This document shows, one piece after another, positions 48,503 to 57,940 of a DNA stretch of 64,000 nt. Numbering within the stretch: the stretch's first letter is position 1; each line of letters opens with the position of its first letter. The position numbers and the translations under genes are program-made. Under the pieces are notes generated by a model. The model saw nothing but the letters and a program-made list of their open reading frames with translations, was not told the DNA's origin and did not search any database. Origin of the DNA: Agrobacterium leguminum (GTDB taxonomy: Bacteria; Pseudomonadota; Alphaproteobacteria; Rhizobiales; Rhizobiaceae); NCBI RefSeq assembly GCF_015704895.1, contig NZ_JADQWB010000002.1:62001-126000 (forward strand), in the 5' to 3' direction.

Positions 48503-49155
48503 TTCATCACCTTGCGAAGACTGGACGCCCAGGCGGACATGCGCGTCACGAACACGCTTTCACCCAACTCGACGGAAAGATCGATATCGGTGGTCTCGGT
48601 AAATTTCATCGTTTCTTCTTCAAAGCCCGGCTGGGTCTTCAGCCGCTCGAACAAATCTTTCGGGCCTTTCACGACAAGCGTGATCCCTTCGCCATCCGGC
48701 ATGGCGCTACGCACCACATCCGCCAGCGCCGAGACCGCCTTGAGCGACAGCTTTTCCGTCAGGAGCGGAGCAAGGATATTGGCGGTCTGTTCGCTGAGAT
48801 TGGCCGCAATCGCATCAATGCCCTCGCGCAGACCATGGGACAGGGAGGCCGCGATTTCTTCGAGGTGCCCCGAACGCAGGGCCTCCAGCTCGGCCGCATG
48901 GGCAGCGATCAGCTCTTCCCGCTCCGCCTGCATCTTCTCTGTGATCTCGCGGGTAGCATCTTCGCGGCCGCGGTCATAGGCCGCCTGTTTCTCGCTCTCC
49001 ACATCGACGGGAGCAAATTCGTCGAAACCGGAAGCGCCATCGGCAAAACCGGACAGGAAATCTGTGTCGGCCAACGGGTCGCCGAAGGCCTGCGCCGCCG
49101 GTTGCGGTTGCGCTTCACCGAAGTCCTTGAGAAACCGTGCAATGGACGCGCTCAT
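48499..49155 (-). CDS. FliH-like protein in the mot operon
   Basis: A 218-residue soluble protein. A charged helical stretch ([20 protein letters not shown], about 65-120) is followed by a compact alpha/beta domain ending in [16 protein letters not shown]. That plan and the alanine-rich coiled coil match FliH/YscL stators of the export ATPase. The start at 49155 precedes a clear Ala/Pro-rich N-terminus; the frame upstream looks non-coding. It is coupled to motB by overlap. The identity is inferred from architecture. Confidence 0.65.
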   Translation of the reverse strand: MSASIARFLKDFGEAQPQPAAQAFGDPLADTDFLSGFADGASGFDEFAPVDVESEKQAAYDRGREDATREITEKMQAEREELIAAHAAELEALRSGHLEEIAASLSHGLREGIDAIAANLSEQTANILAPLLTEKLSLKAVSALADVVRSAMPDGEGITLVVKGPKDLFERLKTQPGFEEETMKFTETTDIDLSVELGESVFVTRMSAWASSLRKVMK

Positions 49156-49468
49156 GCCTGCCCCCGGCAAAACAGGAGAAAGGGGCCAGACATGTTTCGT
49201 TGCCCGCGCGAATCGCAAAAGCCTCGCCGCATTTCCGGACGGAAAACCGGGGTCCACTTTTCCTGGAAATGCTCTAAGCCGTTTGGCGGCACCACCGTCA
49301 TCCTTGCTACCCTGCCCGTCTCTTCCACGTTTCCCGGCCGGATCACGCCATGCGATCCGCCCCATATTGACCCGACGTTAGGTGTTCAAACTTGTGCGAG
49401 GATGAAGGCGGGCTCGATCAGGAAGCCTGCGCCCATTCATCCCCGCGCGCCCACGCCGGCCAGACCCG
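49156..49468. other. Intergenic region between flaD and the mot operon
   Basis: About 310 bases with no credible gene. It should hold the 3' end of flaD transcription and the promoter of the mot operon, but I see no convincing terminator hairpin or promoter hexamers. Confidence 0.4.
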
Positions 49469-50761
49469 TTACTTGAAGAGCTGGAGGATATTTTCCGCAT
49501 TGGCGTTGGCGATGGAGAGCGCCTGGATGCCGAGCTGCTGCTGCGTCTGCAGCGCTTTCAGCCTGGTCGATTCCTCGTTCATGTCGGCATCGACGAGACG
49601 GCCGATGCCCTTGTCGATCACATCCATCAGGCTGGAAACGAAGTTGTCCTGCATGCTGATGCGGCTCTGCAGCGAACCCAGGCTGGAAGCCGTGCTGGTC
49701 ATCGCCTCAAGCTGCCCGTCGACGAAGGACATCATCATGTCGATGGCGTCTGCGTCGGTATAGGTCGTGCCGCCGCCGGCAAAACCGCCCATGGCCGCGG
49801 CAACGATATCGAGATTGCCGAGATCGAGGGTGGAGACGGAAAAGCCGAGGGAACGATCGGCGGAAGCCGCTCCGCTGCTGGTATCGTAAAACCAGTCGTT
49901 GCTGCTGGTGTCGCGATAGGCGGGAGAAACGGTGGTGCCGCCGCTCGACGGATCCGTCCCCGTCACCTTGACCCATACATTTTCGGCAAGGCGGAGATAA
50001 TTGGCGGTGCCGTCGCTATAGACATTCGGATCCGTATTCGTATCCGTCGTCGCGGCATTCAGCGCGCCGATTTCTGCGTCGGTGAGCTTCGGTACGACAA
50101 AACCCGCCTCCGTCGCCGTGCCGGCGGTCGTCGACGTCTGGGTGACTTCATATTCCGTCTTGCTGACGAAAACGGCGTTTTTGTCGAGAATACCGAGCTT
50201 TCCGCCACTGAGGTCGAAAAGCACGGTGCTGCCGTCGAGCGTATAGTCAACGGTGGTGACCCCGACATTGCCCGAGCCAGTGCGGGTGAAGGATGCGACG
50301 ACCTTTTTGGTGATCGATTCTTCAACCGGCGGCGTGCCACCGTTGCTGATACTGGCCTGCAGCCAGTTTTCACCCGAGAAGGAGGCCGATTCGGAGATGC
50401 TTTTCAGCTGTTCCTGAAGCTGCTTGATTTCATCCTGAATCTTGCTGCGGTCGGCGCCCACGCCATAGGCGGCGACGAGCTTGGCCTTGATCTGCTTGAC
50501 GACCTCGATCGTGCTTTCAAGCGCATCATAGGCGGTGTCGACCTTGGCGGCGCCCAGACCCAAAGCATCCTGCACGGCCGAAAGCGCATTATTGTCGGAG
50601 CGCATCGTCGTCGCAATGGACCAGTAGGCGGCATTGTCCGCCGCAGTCTCGACACGATAGCCGGAGGACACGCGCGCCTGCGTCGTTTCCAGATTCTTGT
50701 CGATCATCCGCAGGGTTTGCAGCGCGGCCATTGCCGCCGCATTGGTCAAAATGCTGGTCAT
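49469..50761 (-). CDS. flaD: Flagellin FlaD
   Basis: A 430-residue filament protein, the length of FlaD in A. tumefaciens as I recall it; the main flagellins FlaA-C are nearer 310. The N-terminal D0/D1 coiled coil (about 1-140, with RVSSGYRVETAADNAAYW) and the C-terminal one (about 335-430, ALSIANANAENILQLFK) are intact. The central 190 residues are a Thr/Ser/Gly-rich variable domain exposed on the filament. It stands alone between two operons. Confidence 0.92.
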   Translation of the reverse strand: MTSILTNAAAMAALQTLRMIDKNLETTQARVSSGYRVETAADNAAYWSIATTMRSDNNALSAVQDALGLGAAKVDTAYDALESTIEVVKQIKAKLVAAYGVGADRSKIQDEIKQLQEQLKSISESASFSGENWLQASISNGGTPPVEESITKKVVASFTRTGSGNVGVTTVDYTLDGSTVLFDLSGGKLGILDKNAVFVSKTEYEVTQTSTTAGTATEAGFVVPKLTDAEIGALNAATTDTNTDPNVYSDGTANYLRLAENVWVKVTGTDPSSGGTTVSPAYRDTSSNDWFYDTSSGAASADRSLGFSVSTLDLGNLDIVAAAMGGFAGGGTTYTDADAIDMMMSFVDGQLEAMTSTASSLGSLQSRISMQDNFVSSLMDVIDKGIGRLVDADMNEESTRLKALQTQQQLGIQALSIANANAENILQLFK

Positions 50762-51069
50762 GGGGTCCACCCAACTCAAAATTTAAGAAAAAATCCGGCG
50801 CTGTGCCGACAACGAGCAGGGGCATCATGCGCATCGGCAATGGCCTGAACCGACCACCGCGACCTGCCGTTCGTTAACAAATCGTTAATGCGATAGGTAA
50901 CAAACAACGAGACTGATTTGCAAGGCGTTCCTCGCTTTCGCAGCCGGGTTTCGCATAAACCGGCAGGCTTCAGGCAAGCTCGGGTTAAAACGCACCGGAA
51001 CGAGGCCGTTGCGCCCGCGATTTCGGCGCGCGCAACGGACATGACGGAAATAGGGAGCGGGTGATCCGG
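50762..51069. other. flaD upstream region
   Basis: About 310 bases without a gene. It holds the flaD promoter (minus strand) and the end of the flhB operon. The AT-rich part near 50770-50795 and the repeat at 50872-50888 are the only features seen. Confidence 0.45.
50872..50888. repeat. CGTTAA direct repeat upstream of flaD
   Basis: CGTTAA occurs at 50872-50877 and again at 50883-50888, eleven bases apart, about one helical turn, and a related GGTAACAAAC follows. It lies about 110 bases upstream of flaD, a plausible activator site. Binding by Rem is only a guess. Confidence 0.35.
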
Positions 51070-51507
51070 TTAAGCCGCTTCGCCCTGACGGGTGGGCACG
51101 AATCGGGCAGCCGTCAGGCTTTGACGAAGAAACTCGGTGTTCTCGTCCGGATTTTCGGAAGGGTTCTGAAACGAGACGTGATTGATCTCGATCGCCGCAT
51201 GTTCGTTGGCGAGCGTCAATCGCGCATAGACCGTGGCGCCCTTCGGCTTCAGTTCGAGATCGAGGACGATCTCCGGCGCGCCTTCCCATTCGAGCTTATA
51301 TTCGCCGCCGGCGCCGAAATTGATCGTACCGGGATGATAATAAAGCTCCGCAGCCGATGAAACGAGGTCGGCGATACTGCCGTAGCACTCGAATCGGAGC
51401 AGCGAAATCAGGTCGGCCGGGTCTAACAATCGAAGTTCGGTGGCGATCGGGTTGATCGCCTCTGCGACGATCATTTCCCGCTGTTCGGAATAGGCGGATT
51501 TTTTCAT
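51070..51507 (-). CDS. Flagellar-cluster protein of unknown function, 145 residues
   Basis: Not recognised. It is a soluble, acidic protein with no signal or membrane helix. A helical N-terminal half (IADLVSSAAELYYHPGTINF) is followed by a beta-rich segment (YKLEWEGAPEIVLDLELKPK, then ATVYARLTL). It begins 5 bases after the flhB stop, so it belongs to the motA-to-flhB operon. A role in assembly or the switch is inferred from position only. Confidence 0.75.
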   Translation of the reverse strand: MKKSAYSEQREMIVAEAINPIATELRLLDPADLISLLRFECYGSIADLVSSAAELYYHPGTINFGAGGEYKLEWEGAPEIVLDLELKPKGATVYARLTLANEHAAIEINHVSFQNPSENPDENTEFLRQSLTAARFVPTRQGEAA

Positions 51508-51512
51508 TGGTT

Positions 51513-52595
51513 TTATTGAACCCGTATTTTCGATGACTTCATGGCGTAAACCCGGTGAACGAGCTCAGCCACAGCCTTGTAAAAGACTGGTGGAATCACA
51601 CTATCTACCGAGACTTGCGCAAACATGGAGCGTGCAAGCGGCGGGTCTTCAAAAACGGGGATATTGTTTTCTTCCGCAATCTCGCGGATTTTCAATGCGA
51701 TAAGGTCCTGACCCTTGGCGACGACAACAGGTGCGTCGCCTTCTTCGCGAACATAACGCAGCGCCACCGCAAAGTGTGTGGGGTTGGCGATGACAAGTGT
51801 GGCGCGCGGCACATTGTTGATCATGCGGCGGCGGGCACGGTCGCGGGCGATGGAGCGCTGGCGGGATTTGACCACGGGGTCGCCCTGCGACTGCTTGTAT
51901 TCTTCCTTCACCTCATGCTTCGTCATTTTCAGCTGGCTGAACCAGTGGTGGCGCGTCCACAAAACGTCGACGGCGGCAAGCAGCGCGGTCGAAAGCAGAA
52001 TCACGACCATCATCTTTTTGACGATCTCGACGACGCGGACGAAAATCACCTGCGGATCGGAGAACATCAGATCGATGAGGCTGTAAAAATCGCCACGCAA
52101 AGCAAGGAACATGATGACCGAGACGATCATGATCTTGAATACGGATTTGCCGAATTCAACGAAACCCTGCTTGCTGTAGATGCGCGTGAAGCCCTTCGCC
52201 GGCGAGACGCGCGACCATTGCGGACGCACCCGCTCAAGCACCGGCGACGGCAGGTTCTGGAAAAACGACGAGGCAAGCCCGAAGACAATGAACATGATCA
52301 TCGCCGGCATGAGCAGATAGGCCATCGAGGTGCCGAGAAAATACAATAGCGACAGGGCATCCGGTCGGGTGCTGAGGTCCCACTGTTCCGGCTGGCCGAA
52401 CAGGTCCTTCAATGTGACGCCAAGACGACCGGCGCCATCGGGCAGGAAGAAGACCAGGTAACAATAAAAGGCAAGCGACGAGGCAAAGATCGGCACTTCG
52501 CGGGAAAAGGGAAGATTGCCCTTTTCCGCCGCATCGCGGAGTTTTTTCTCCGTCGGGGCTTCTGTTTTACTGTCCTTGTCCTGATCGTCTGCCAA
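51513..52595 (-). CDS. flhB: Flagellar export switch protein FlhB
   Basis: A 360-residue export gate protein. Four membrane helices lie in residues 30-210, and the cytoplasmic domain contains the self-cleavage site NPTH (in [15 protein letters not shown]) at about 270. Cleavage there switches export from hook to filament subunits, with MotD/FliK as partner. It is separated from fliG by 128 bases containing small hairpins. Confidence 0.95.
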   Translation of the reverse strand: MADDQDKDSKTEAPTEKKLRDAAEKGNLPFSREVPIFASSLAFYCYLVFFLPDGAGRLGVTLKDLFGQPEQWDLSTRPDALSLLYFLGTSMAYLLMPAMIMFIVFGLASSFFQNLPSPVLERVRPQWSRVSPAKGFTRIYSKQGFVEFGKSVFKIMIVSVIMFLALRGDFYSLIDLMFSDPQVIFVRVVEIVKKMMVVILLSTALLAAVDVLWTRHHWFSQLKMTKHEVKEEYKQSQGDPVVKSRQRSIARDRARRRMINNVPRATLVIANPTHFAVALRYVREEGDAPVVVAKGQDLIALKIREIAEENNIPVFEDPPLARSMFAQVSVDSVIPPVFYKAVAELVHRVYAMKSSKIRVQ

Positions 52596-52723
52596 GGCAC
52601 GTCCCCGGGATCAAAAAAAGGCCCGCCGATCCCGGCAGGCCGTCATTCCCGAAACTAGCGTCCGTGACCGGCCATCGCAATGGCCGCTTCCGCCGTAAGG
52701 GCGGGTTATCAACCGGCTTCCGC

Positions 52724-53767
52724 TTAAGCCGCGGCCGGTTGTTCCTCCGCGGAGGCTTCCTTCAGCTGGATCTGGCCGGAATTGGCGAGCCGGATCGCTT
52801 CCTGCGCGACGGCGCGGCGTGCAATCGCCACTTCGCGGGTGTTGATCGAGGCCTGCGGCACCGCAAGATCCGATTCGATCATGCGGCGCTGGCGCGGGCT
52901 GATGCTGGAGAGCACGCATTCCTTGATTTCCATCGTGGCGCCGCGCAGCGCCATCGTCAGAACATCGGCCGAAACATCGTTGAGCAGCAGGACGCGGCTG
53001 CGCTGCGGCATGAACATGAGGTCGTCGAAGAGGAAGATCTTCGGCTTGACCTTGTTTGCGGCTTCCTTGCTGAGCGTCTCGAGCGAGCTGAGCAGCGTAT
53101 CGACCTGCGGCTTGTCCAGTTCGTTCATCAGATCGGCAACCTTCGTGGAACCGCCGGCATTGCGCTCGGCTTCGATTTCGTTGATGAGGTTGACCACACG
53201 CTTCTCGATGATCTGGGCAGCCGTGGGGCTGACTTCCTTCATGTTGACGGTGCGGTTCATGATATCAGCGCGCTGCTCTTCCGGAATGGTCAGGAGAACC
53301 TTCGCACCGAAGGACGAGGGCAGCATGGAAAGAATATAAGCGATGGTCTGCGGATGTTCGCGCAGCAGGAACTTGCCGACGAATTCCGGCTCGGCTTCCT
53401 GCAGGCGGTCCCAGATCGATGCTTCATAGGCCTGGAAGGCGGCGCGGCGGCCAAGAAGGCTGTCCACCTCTTCAGGGGTGAGGCCTTCTTCGAGAATGCT
53501 CTCGATTGCCTTGGCATTGTCCATCAGACCCGTTCCTTCGGTGAACAGGTCCTCGAACTCGGCTACGATCTGGGCAAGTTCATCGGGAGGAATGACGCGC
53601 AGGGTCTGGGCCGAGGAAATGATCATCTGCAATTCGTGCTGCGTGAAAAATTTGAGCAGCTTGCCGGCGACGCCCTTGCCCATGGCAAGAAGCACCGCGG
53701 CCGCCTTGTCGGCCTGAGACAACGGCTTCCCTGCCAGGGGGTTACCGAAATCCTCGAAGTCCATCAT
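52724..53767 (-). CDS. fliG: Flagellar motor switch protein FliG
   Basis: A 347-residue rotor protein. The N-terminal domain (about 20-110) binds the MS ring; the C-terminal domain carries torque residues. By eye, ISPRQRRMIESDLA aligns with the enterobacterial torque helix, keeping the first Arg and the second Asp but having Ser in place of the first Asp. GGAGAGGAAAG precedes the tandem ATG. Confidence 0.94.
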   Translation of the reverse strand: MMDFEDFGNPLAGKPLSQADKAAAVLLAMGKGVAGKLLKFFTQHELQMIISSAQTLRVIPPDELAQIVAEFEDLFTEGTGLMDNAKAIESILEEGLTPEEVDSLLGRRAAFQAYEASIWDRLQEAEPEFVGKFLLREHPQTIAYILSMLPSSFGAKVLLTIPEEQRADIMNRTVNMKEVSPTAAQIIEKRVVNLINEIEAERNAGGSTKVADLMNELDKPQVDTLLSSLETLSKEAANKVKPKIFLFDDLMFMPQRSRVLLLNDVSADVLTMALRGATMEIKECVLSSISPRQRRMIESDLAVPQASINTREVAIARRAVAQEAIRLANSGQIQLKEASAEEQPAAA

Positions 53768-53794
53768 GGTCTTTCCTCTCCGTCCCCACAGGGA

Positions 53795-54334
53795 TCAGGC
53801 TTTTCGCGTACTCAGTACTTCAATCAATTTTACGCCGAAGCGCGTATCGTCGTCTTCCAGAACCGTTATTTCACCGCGCGCAATACGGCGGCCATTCACC
53901 ATGATTTCGACCGGCTCGCCGATCTTGCGGTCGAGTGCGATCGTCGCTCCTTCTTCAAGGCTCATCAGCCCCGAAACGAGCATTCTGCTGGTGCCGAGAA
54001 CGATCTGGACATCGATCGGGATGTCCATGATCATTTCCATGTTTTCGGACAATCCGCTGCCAAGCGGCGCCTTCACGCCCGCAACCTGCGGGGCGGCGGC
54101 AAAATCATCCATCCCGAAATCGGCCGTTCCGCCACCGAAAGCGGAAAGATCGGTATCCGTCGAAACCTCGTCCGTACTTCCGAAATCGCCGAAGTCGCCG
54201 AAATCGGAGAGCGAACCTTCCGCATCCGTCTTGAGGACGCCACGCAGATCGCCGATAGCCTGGTCGAGGTCGCCGCCGTCTTCAAACGACGGCAGCGCCG
54301 CATCATCGGTCACAGGTGTTTTCTTCGTAGCCAT
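53795..54334 (-). CDS. fliN: Flagellar motor switch protein FliN
   Basis: A 179-residue C-ring protein. The C-terminal SpoA domain (about 98-175, with [17 protein letters not shown] and [16 protein letters not shown]) is canonical. The N-terminal 85 residues are acidic and rich in Asp, Phe and Gly repeats (GDFGDFG), longer than in E. coli. It lies between fliM and fliG. Confidence 0.93.
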   Translation of the reverse strand: MATKKTPVTDDAALPSFEDGGDLDQAIGDLRGVLKTDAEGSLSDFGDFGDFGSTDEVSTDTDLSAFGGGTADFGMDDFAAAPQVAGVKAPLGSGLSENMEMIMDIPIDVQIVLGTSRMLVSGLMSLEEGATIALDRKIGEPVEIMVNGRRIARGEITVLEDDDTRFGVKLIEVLSTRKA

Positions 54335-54398
54335 GCGCTGATTATTCCCTTTGAAACTTGCGTCAGCCTGCCCAAATCCCCGAAGGCCGGGCAGGATT

Positions 54399-55358
54399 TT
54401 AACCCATCAAATGTCGTAAGATCTCGTCGTCCGTGCTGACATTGTTCTTCACCCGAACCATGTAGCGGTCGCCGGACTTGCCGAATTCGCAATTATAGAG
54501 CTTGGAACCGTTGGCGCTGACCTCGACGCCGATATCGTCCTGCTTCAGAGACTGGAACGGAATGACGTCGCCGGCCACCAGCTTCGAGATCGTCCGCAGC
54601 GTCAGCGTTTCGAGCTTGATGCGCGCCTCGAGCGTGACCTGCGATCGCTTCACCTGCTCTGAAATCATCTCCATCCATTCCTCCTGCTTCTTCAGCGCCT
54701 GGGCTGAAGCCTTGGGGGCAACGATGGAGGTCTTGAGCAGGGGTCGCTGCGGCACGATCAGCGAGAATTCCGACGATACCTTGCCGATATCGATCTTCAG
54801 GCGGATGGTCACACCGTAAAGGCCGGCGATCATCTCGTCGAAGGCGCTTTTACCGTTGGAATTGAACGGCGGATCGATGGCCGCCTCAAAACCGCCCGGT
54901 GCGTTGACACCGGAGCGCAGGACACCCGCGATGCGGCCGAGAACCATGGCCGCGAGGTCGAGCTCGATATGGGACAGGCTGCGCTCGTCCGGTTCGCCGA
55001 TCATGTCCGGCGACGCGCCCAGCATGCGCTCCATGAGCGCGATGACGAAGCCGTTGCCGACCGTCATCATGAAATTGGGGCACCAGTTGCGCAGGGAACA
55101 ATCGGCAACCGCGACATTGCGCCCGACATTGGCGATGAGGTCGGTCATCAGTCCCGATTCGGAACCGACATATTCGACGTCGATCGCGATGCCGGTCTCG
55201 CTGTGGAAGATATCAGGCAGGAATTCGCTGTAGAGATGGCCGATATCGGAGCCGATCTTGGCGATCGTCTTGCGGTCTGACAACCCTCCCGTCAATTTTG
55301 CAAGCAGGGCGGTGTCGATGGCGGGTGCTTGTTGCGCTGCAGCTTTTGCCATCGTCAT
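54399..55358 (-). CDS. fliM: Flagellar motor switch protein FliM, divergent
   Basis: A 319-residue C-ring protein. The C-terminal SpoA domain (about 235-315; [18 protein letters not shown]) is clear. The N-terminus ([20 protein letters not shown]) lacks the usual CheY-P-binding LSQ-E-ID-LL helix, and the middle domain is poorly conserved. The assignment rests on the C-terminus and the position between motA and fliN. Its ATG overlaps the motA stop by four bases. Confidence 0.88.
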   Translation of the reverse strand: MTMAKAAAQQAPAIDTALLAKLTGGLSDRKTIAKIGSDIGHLYSEFLPDIFHSETGIAIDVEYVGSESGLMTDLIANVGRNVAVADCSLRNWCPNFMMTVGNGFVIALMERMLGASPDMIGEPDERSLSHIELDLAAMVLGRIAGVLRSGVNAPGGFEAAIDPPFNSNGKSAFDEMIAGLYGVTIRLKIDIGKVSSEFSLIVPQRPLLKTSIVAPKASAQALKKQEEWMEMISEQVKRSQVTLEARIKLETLTLRTISKLVAGDVIPFQSLKQDDIGVEVSANGSKLYNCEFGKSGDRYMVRVKNNVSTDDEILRHLMG

Positions 55359-56227
55359 GCCGCCTTGTTTTCGCCGCCGGGGTTCATCATCTCCTGCTCG
55401 ACGGCGTCAATCGACGGCCGCTCGTAGTTGGAGATGGTCTTGCGGCCGTATTCGAGTGCGACCTGCGGCACCGAGCCGTTCATGTAGGCGATCAGCGTCT
55501 GCTTGACGATGATGTAGAGGCGGTGCTGCTTGGTGCGGACGATTTTGACCTGCGACGCCAGCGGGTTGCAGATCGAATATGACAGGATGATGCCGAGCAT
55601 GGTGCCGACGAGTGCGGCGCCGATCAGGCCGCCCAGCACTTCAGGCGATTCGTTGATCTTGCCCATGGCCTTGATGACGCCGAGAACCGCCGCGACGATA
55701 CCGATGGCAGGGAAGGAATCGCCCATGGTGGTGATCGCATGATAGGGCTTCAGCTTGTCGTTCAGGATGGTCTCGATTTCCTCATCCATCAGCGCCTCGA
55801 TTTCGTGGCTGCGGGCGTTGCCGATGATGATGAGGCGGACGTAGTCACAGATGAACGAGGTCAGTTCCTTGTTCTTCAGAACCGAGGGCGCGCTCTGGAA
55901 GATCGAGGATTCTTCCGGATTGTCGATATGGGCCTCGATCTCGTTGCGCGATTTCGTGCGCAGATCGCGCATCAGCGAATAAAGCACGCCGAGCACGTCG
56001 AGATAGTTTCGCTCCTTCGGGACCGAATGCTTGAAGGCCTCTCCGAGCGCCTTGCCCGAGTCCTTCACGACCTTCATGGGGTTCGCCATGATGAAGCCGC
56101 CGAGACCGGCGCCGCCGATGATCATCAATTCGAACGGCTGAATCAGCACGTCCAGATGACCGCCCATCGCCATATAGCCGCCGATGATGCAGCCGAAGGT
56201 GATTATAAGTCCAATTACAATATTCAT
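55355..56227 (-). CDS. motA: Flagellar stator protein MotA
   Basis: A 290-residue proton-channel subunit with four membrane helices (two near the N-terminus, two at about 170-225). The cytoplasmic loop has charged residues that meet FliG ([18 protein letters not shown]), and the helix-associated prolines appear in GDSFPAIG and SYSICNPLA. It is the first gene of the motA-fliM-fliN-fliG-flhB operon, divergent from the DUF1217-flgF-fliI unit. Confidence 0.95.
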   Translation of the reverse strand: MNIVIGLIITFGCIIGGYMAMGGHLDVLIQPFELMIIGGAGLGGFIMANPMKVVKDSGKALGEAFKHSVPKERNYLDVLGVLYSLMRDLRTKSRNEIEAHIDNPEESSIFQSAPSVLKNKELTSFICDYVRLIIIGNARSHEIEALMDEEIETILNDKLKPYHAITTMGDSFPAIGIVAAVLGVIKAMGKINESPEVLGGLIGAALVGTMLGIILSYSICNPLASQVKIVRTKQHRLYIIVKQTLIAYMNGSVPQVALEYGRKTISNYERPSIDAVEQEMMNPGGENKAA

Positions 56228-56413
56228 TGATCGACCACGCCCGAACAGTGTTCCATGCCGCCATCTCTAAAAAATGTGGCTTGCGTGAACCTGTCCGCAA
56301 AGCCTCTCCCGCGCTGCCGCCTCCAGCCAGTTTCGCACAAGCAAGCCACGGCACTATGCCGGCAAAGGCGGACGTGCGCCTTGAGATCGGGATCAAACGA
56401 GAGCGGCGGTTCA

Positions 56414-57193
56414 GTGACTTCCACCTACACCAGCTACAGACTGATCAGTCAGGATATCGGCAAATCGCTTGAGCGGGTGTCGGAGCAGCCCGACGTGGCG
56501 CGCGAGACCGAATATTATCGCGCGAAGATCGGCGATGTGAAATCCATCGACGACTTCATGGCCGATACGCGCCTTTACAATTACACGCTGAAAGCCCACG
56601 GGCTCGAGGACATGGCCTATGCGAAAGCCTTCATCCGCAAGGTGCTGACGGAAGGCACCTCGGACAAGGACGCCTTCGCCAACAAGCTTTCCGACAGCCG
56701 TTATTCGGATTTTGCGAAGTCGCTGGATTTTGCCGGCCTGGGGGCCGCGGCAACCTCCACCGACGCCGCCAAATCGGGCGTCATCGGCAAATACACCCGC
56801 CAGACGCTGGAACAGGAAGCGGGCGACGACAATAACGGCGTCCGGCTCGCCCTTTATTTCGAACGCAAAGCGTCAACCATCACATCCGGCCTCGACTTTC
56901 TGGCGGACGATGCGCTCGCCCAGGTGTTTCGCACGGCCTACAACCTTCCCGACGAGTTTGCCGCAGCCGATGTCGACAAACAGGCGGCGCTCATCGAAAA
57001 AACCATCGATATCAAGGATCTGCAGGATCCCGAAAAGGTCGGCAAGCTGCTCGAGCGTTTCACCATCATGTGGGAAATGCAAAACCCCTCGACGACCTAT
57101 GACCCTCTCGCCGTTTTCGGCTCCTCCAGCGGCTACGGCATTTCCCCGGACCTGCTGATCTCCATCAACTCCCTGAAACTCGGAGGCAAATGA
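56414..57193 (+). CDS. DUF1217 flagellar protein
   Basis: A 259-residue protein of a family found in rhizobial flagellar clusters. The N-terminus TSTYTSYRLISQDIGKSLER and the repeated motif pattern (VKSIDDFMADTRLYNYTLKA) are diagnostic. A GTG start is chosen since the residues after it begin the conserved domain; the ATG 53 codons upstream encodes an unlikely Cys/Pro-rich lead. No signal is seen. Two bases separate it from flgF, so coupled expression is likely. Confidence 0.8.
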   Translation: MTSTYTSYRLISQDIGKSLERVSEQPDVARETEYYRAKIGDVKSIDDFMADTRLYNYTLKAHGLEDMAYAKAFIRKVLTEGTSDKDAFANKLSDSRYSDFAKSLDFAGLGAAATSTDAAKSGVIGKYTRQTLEQEAGDDNNGVRLALYFERKASTITSGLDFLADDALAQVFRTAYNLPDEFAAADVDKQAALIEKTIDIKDLQDPEKVGKLLERFTIMWEMQNPSTTYDPLAVFGSSSGYGISPDLLISINSLKLGGK

Positions 57194-57194
57194 T

Positions 57195-57929
57195 ATGCAA
57201 TCCGGACTATACGTCGCCCTGTCCTCGCAGATCGCGCTGGAGCGCCGTCTCACCACCATTTCCGACAATATGGCGAATGTGAACACGGTCGGCTTCCGCG
57301 GCTCCGAAGTGAAATTCGACGAAATGGTCGCCAAGAACCACAATGACATGAATGCCCGGGTGGCCTTCGTTTCGCAGGGCAACGACTATCTCTCCACCCG
57401 CCAGGGCGCTTTCGAACAGACCGGCAACTCCTTCGATTTCGCTATCAAGGGCGACGCCTGGTTTTCGCTGGATACGCCCGATGGCCAGATTCTGACCCGC
57501 GACGGCCGCTTCACCATGCGTCCGGACGGCGCGCTCATCTCCTCGAACGGTTATCCCGTTCTCGATGCCGGCGGCGGTCCGATACAACTCAATCCGAATG
57601 GCGGCCCGATCACCGTCGGTCTCGATGGCGCCATCCGGCAGAACGAAAACATCGTCGCCACCCTCGGCATCTTCCAGGCGGATTTCTCGCAAGGGTTCCT
57701 GCGTCATCCCAATAGCGGCGTGAAGCCGGTGGCCCAGCCGGTTCCGGTGGTCAACAATCATGAAGTCGGCGTCGTTCAGGGTTATCTCGAACAGTCGAAC
57801 GTCAACGGCATTTCCCAGATGACCCAGCTCATCCAGGTCAACCGCGCCTTTGAAAGCATCTCCTCGCTGATGCGCGATACCGAATCGACCTTCGGCGAAG
57901 GCATCAAGACGCTTGGCGGCGCGCGTTGA
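57195..57929 (+). CDS. flgF: Flagellar rod protein FlgF
   Basis: A 244-residue proximal-rod protein. The N-terminus has the rod motif TISDNMANVNTVGFRGSEV and the C-terminus LEQSNVNGISQMTQLIQVNR. The middle includes FDFAIKGDAWFSLDTPDG. It begins just after the DUF1217 gene and precedes fliI by 11 bases. Confidence 0.93.
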   Translation: MQSGLYVALSSQIALERRLTTISDNMANVNTVGFRGSEVKFDEMVAKNHNDMNARVAFVSQGNDYLSTRQGAFEQTGNSFDFAIKGDAWFSLDTPDGQILTRDGRFTMRPDGALISSNGYPVLDAGGGPIQLNPNGGPITVGLDGAIRQNENIVATLGIFQADFSQGFLRHPNSGVKPVAQPVPVVNNHEVGVVQGYLEQSNVNGISQMTQLIQVNRAFESISSLMRDTESTFGEGIKTLGGAR

Positions 57930-57940
57930 GGAACTGAGTA

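Noticed and set aside
52605..52723. Small stem-loops between fliG and flhB as a terminator
   Set aside because: The stems are about 6 bp and not followed by T residues; the genes appear to be one operon, so I did not list them.
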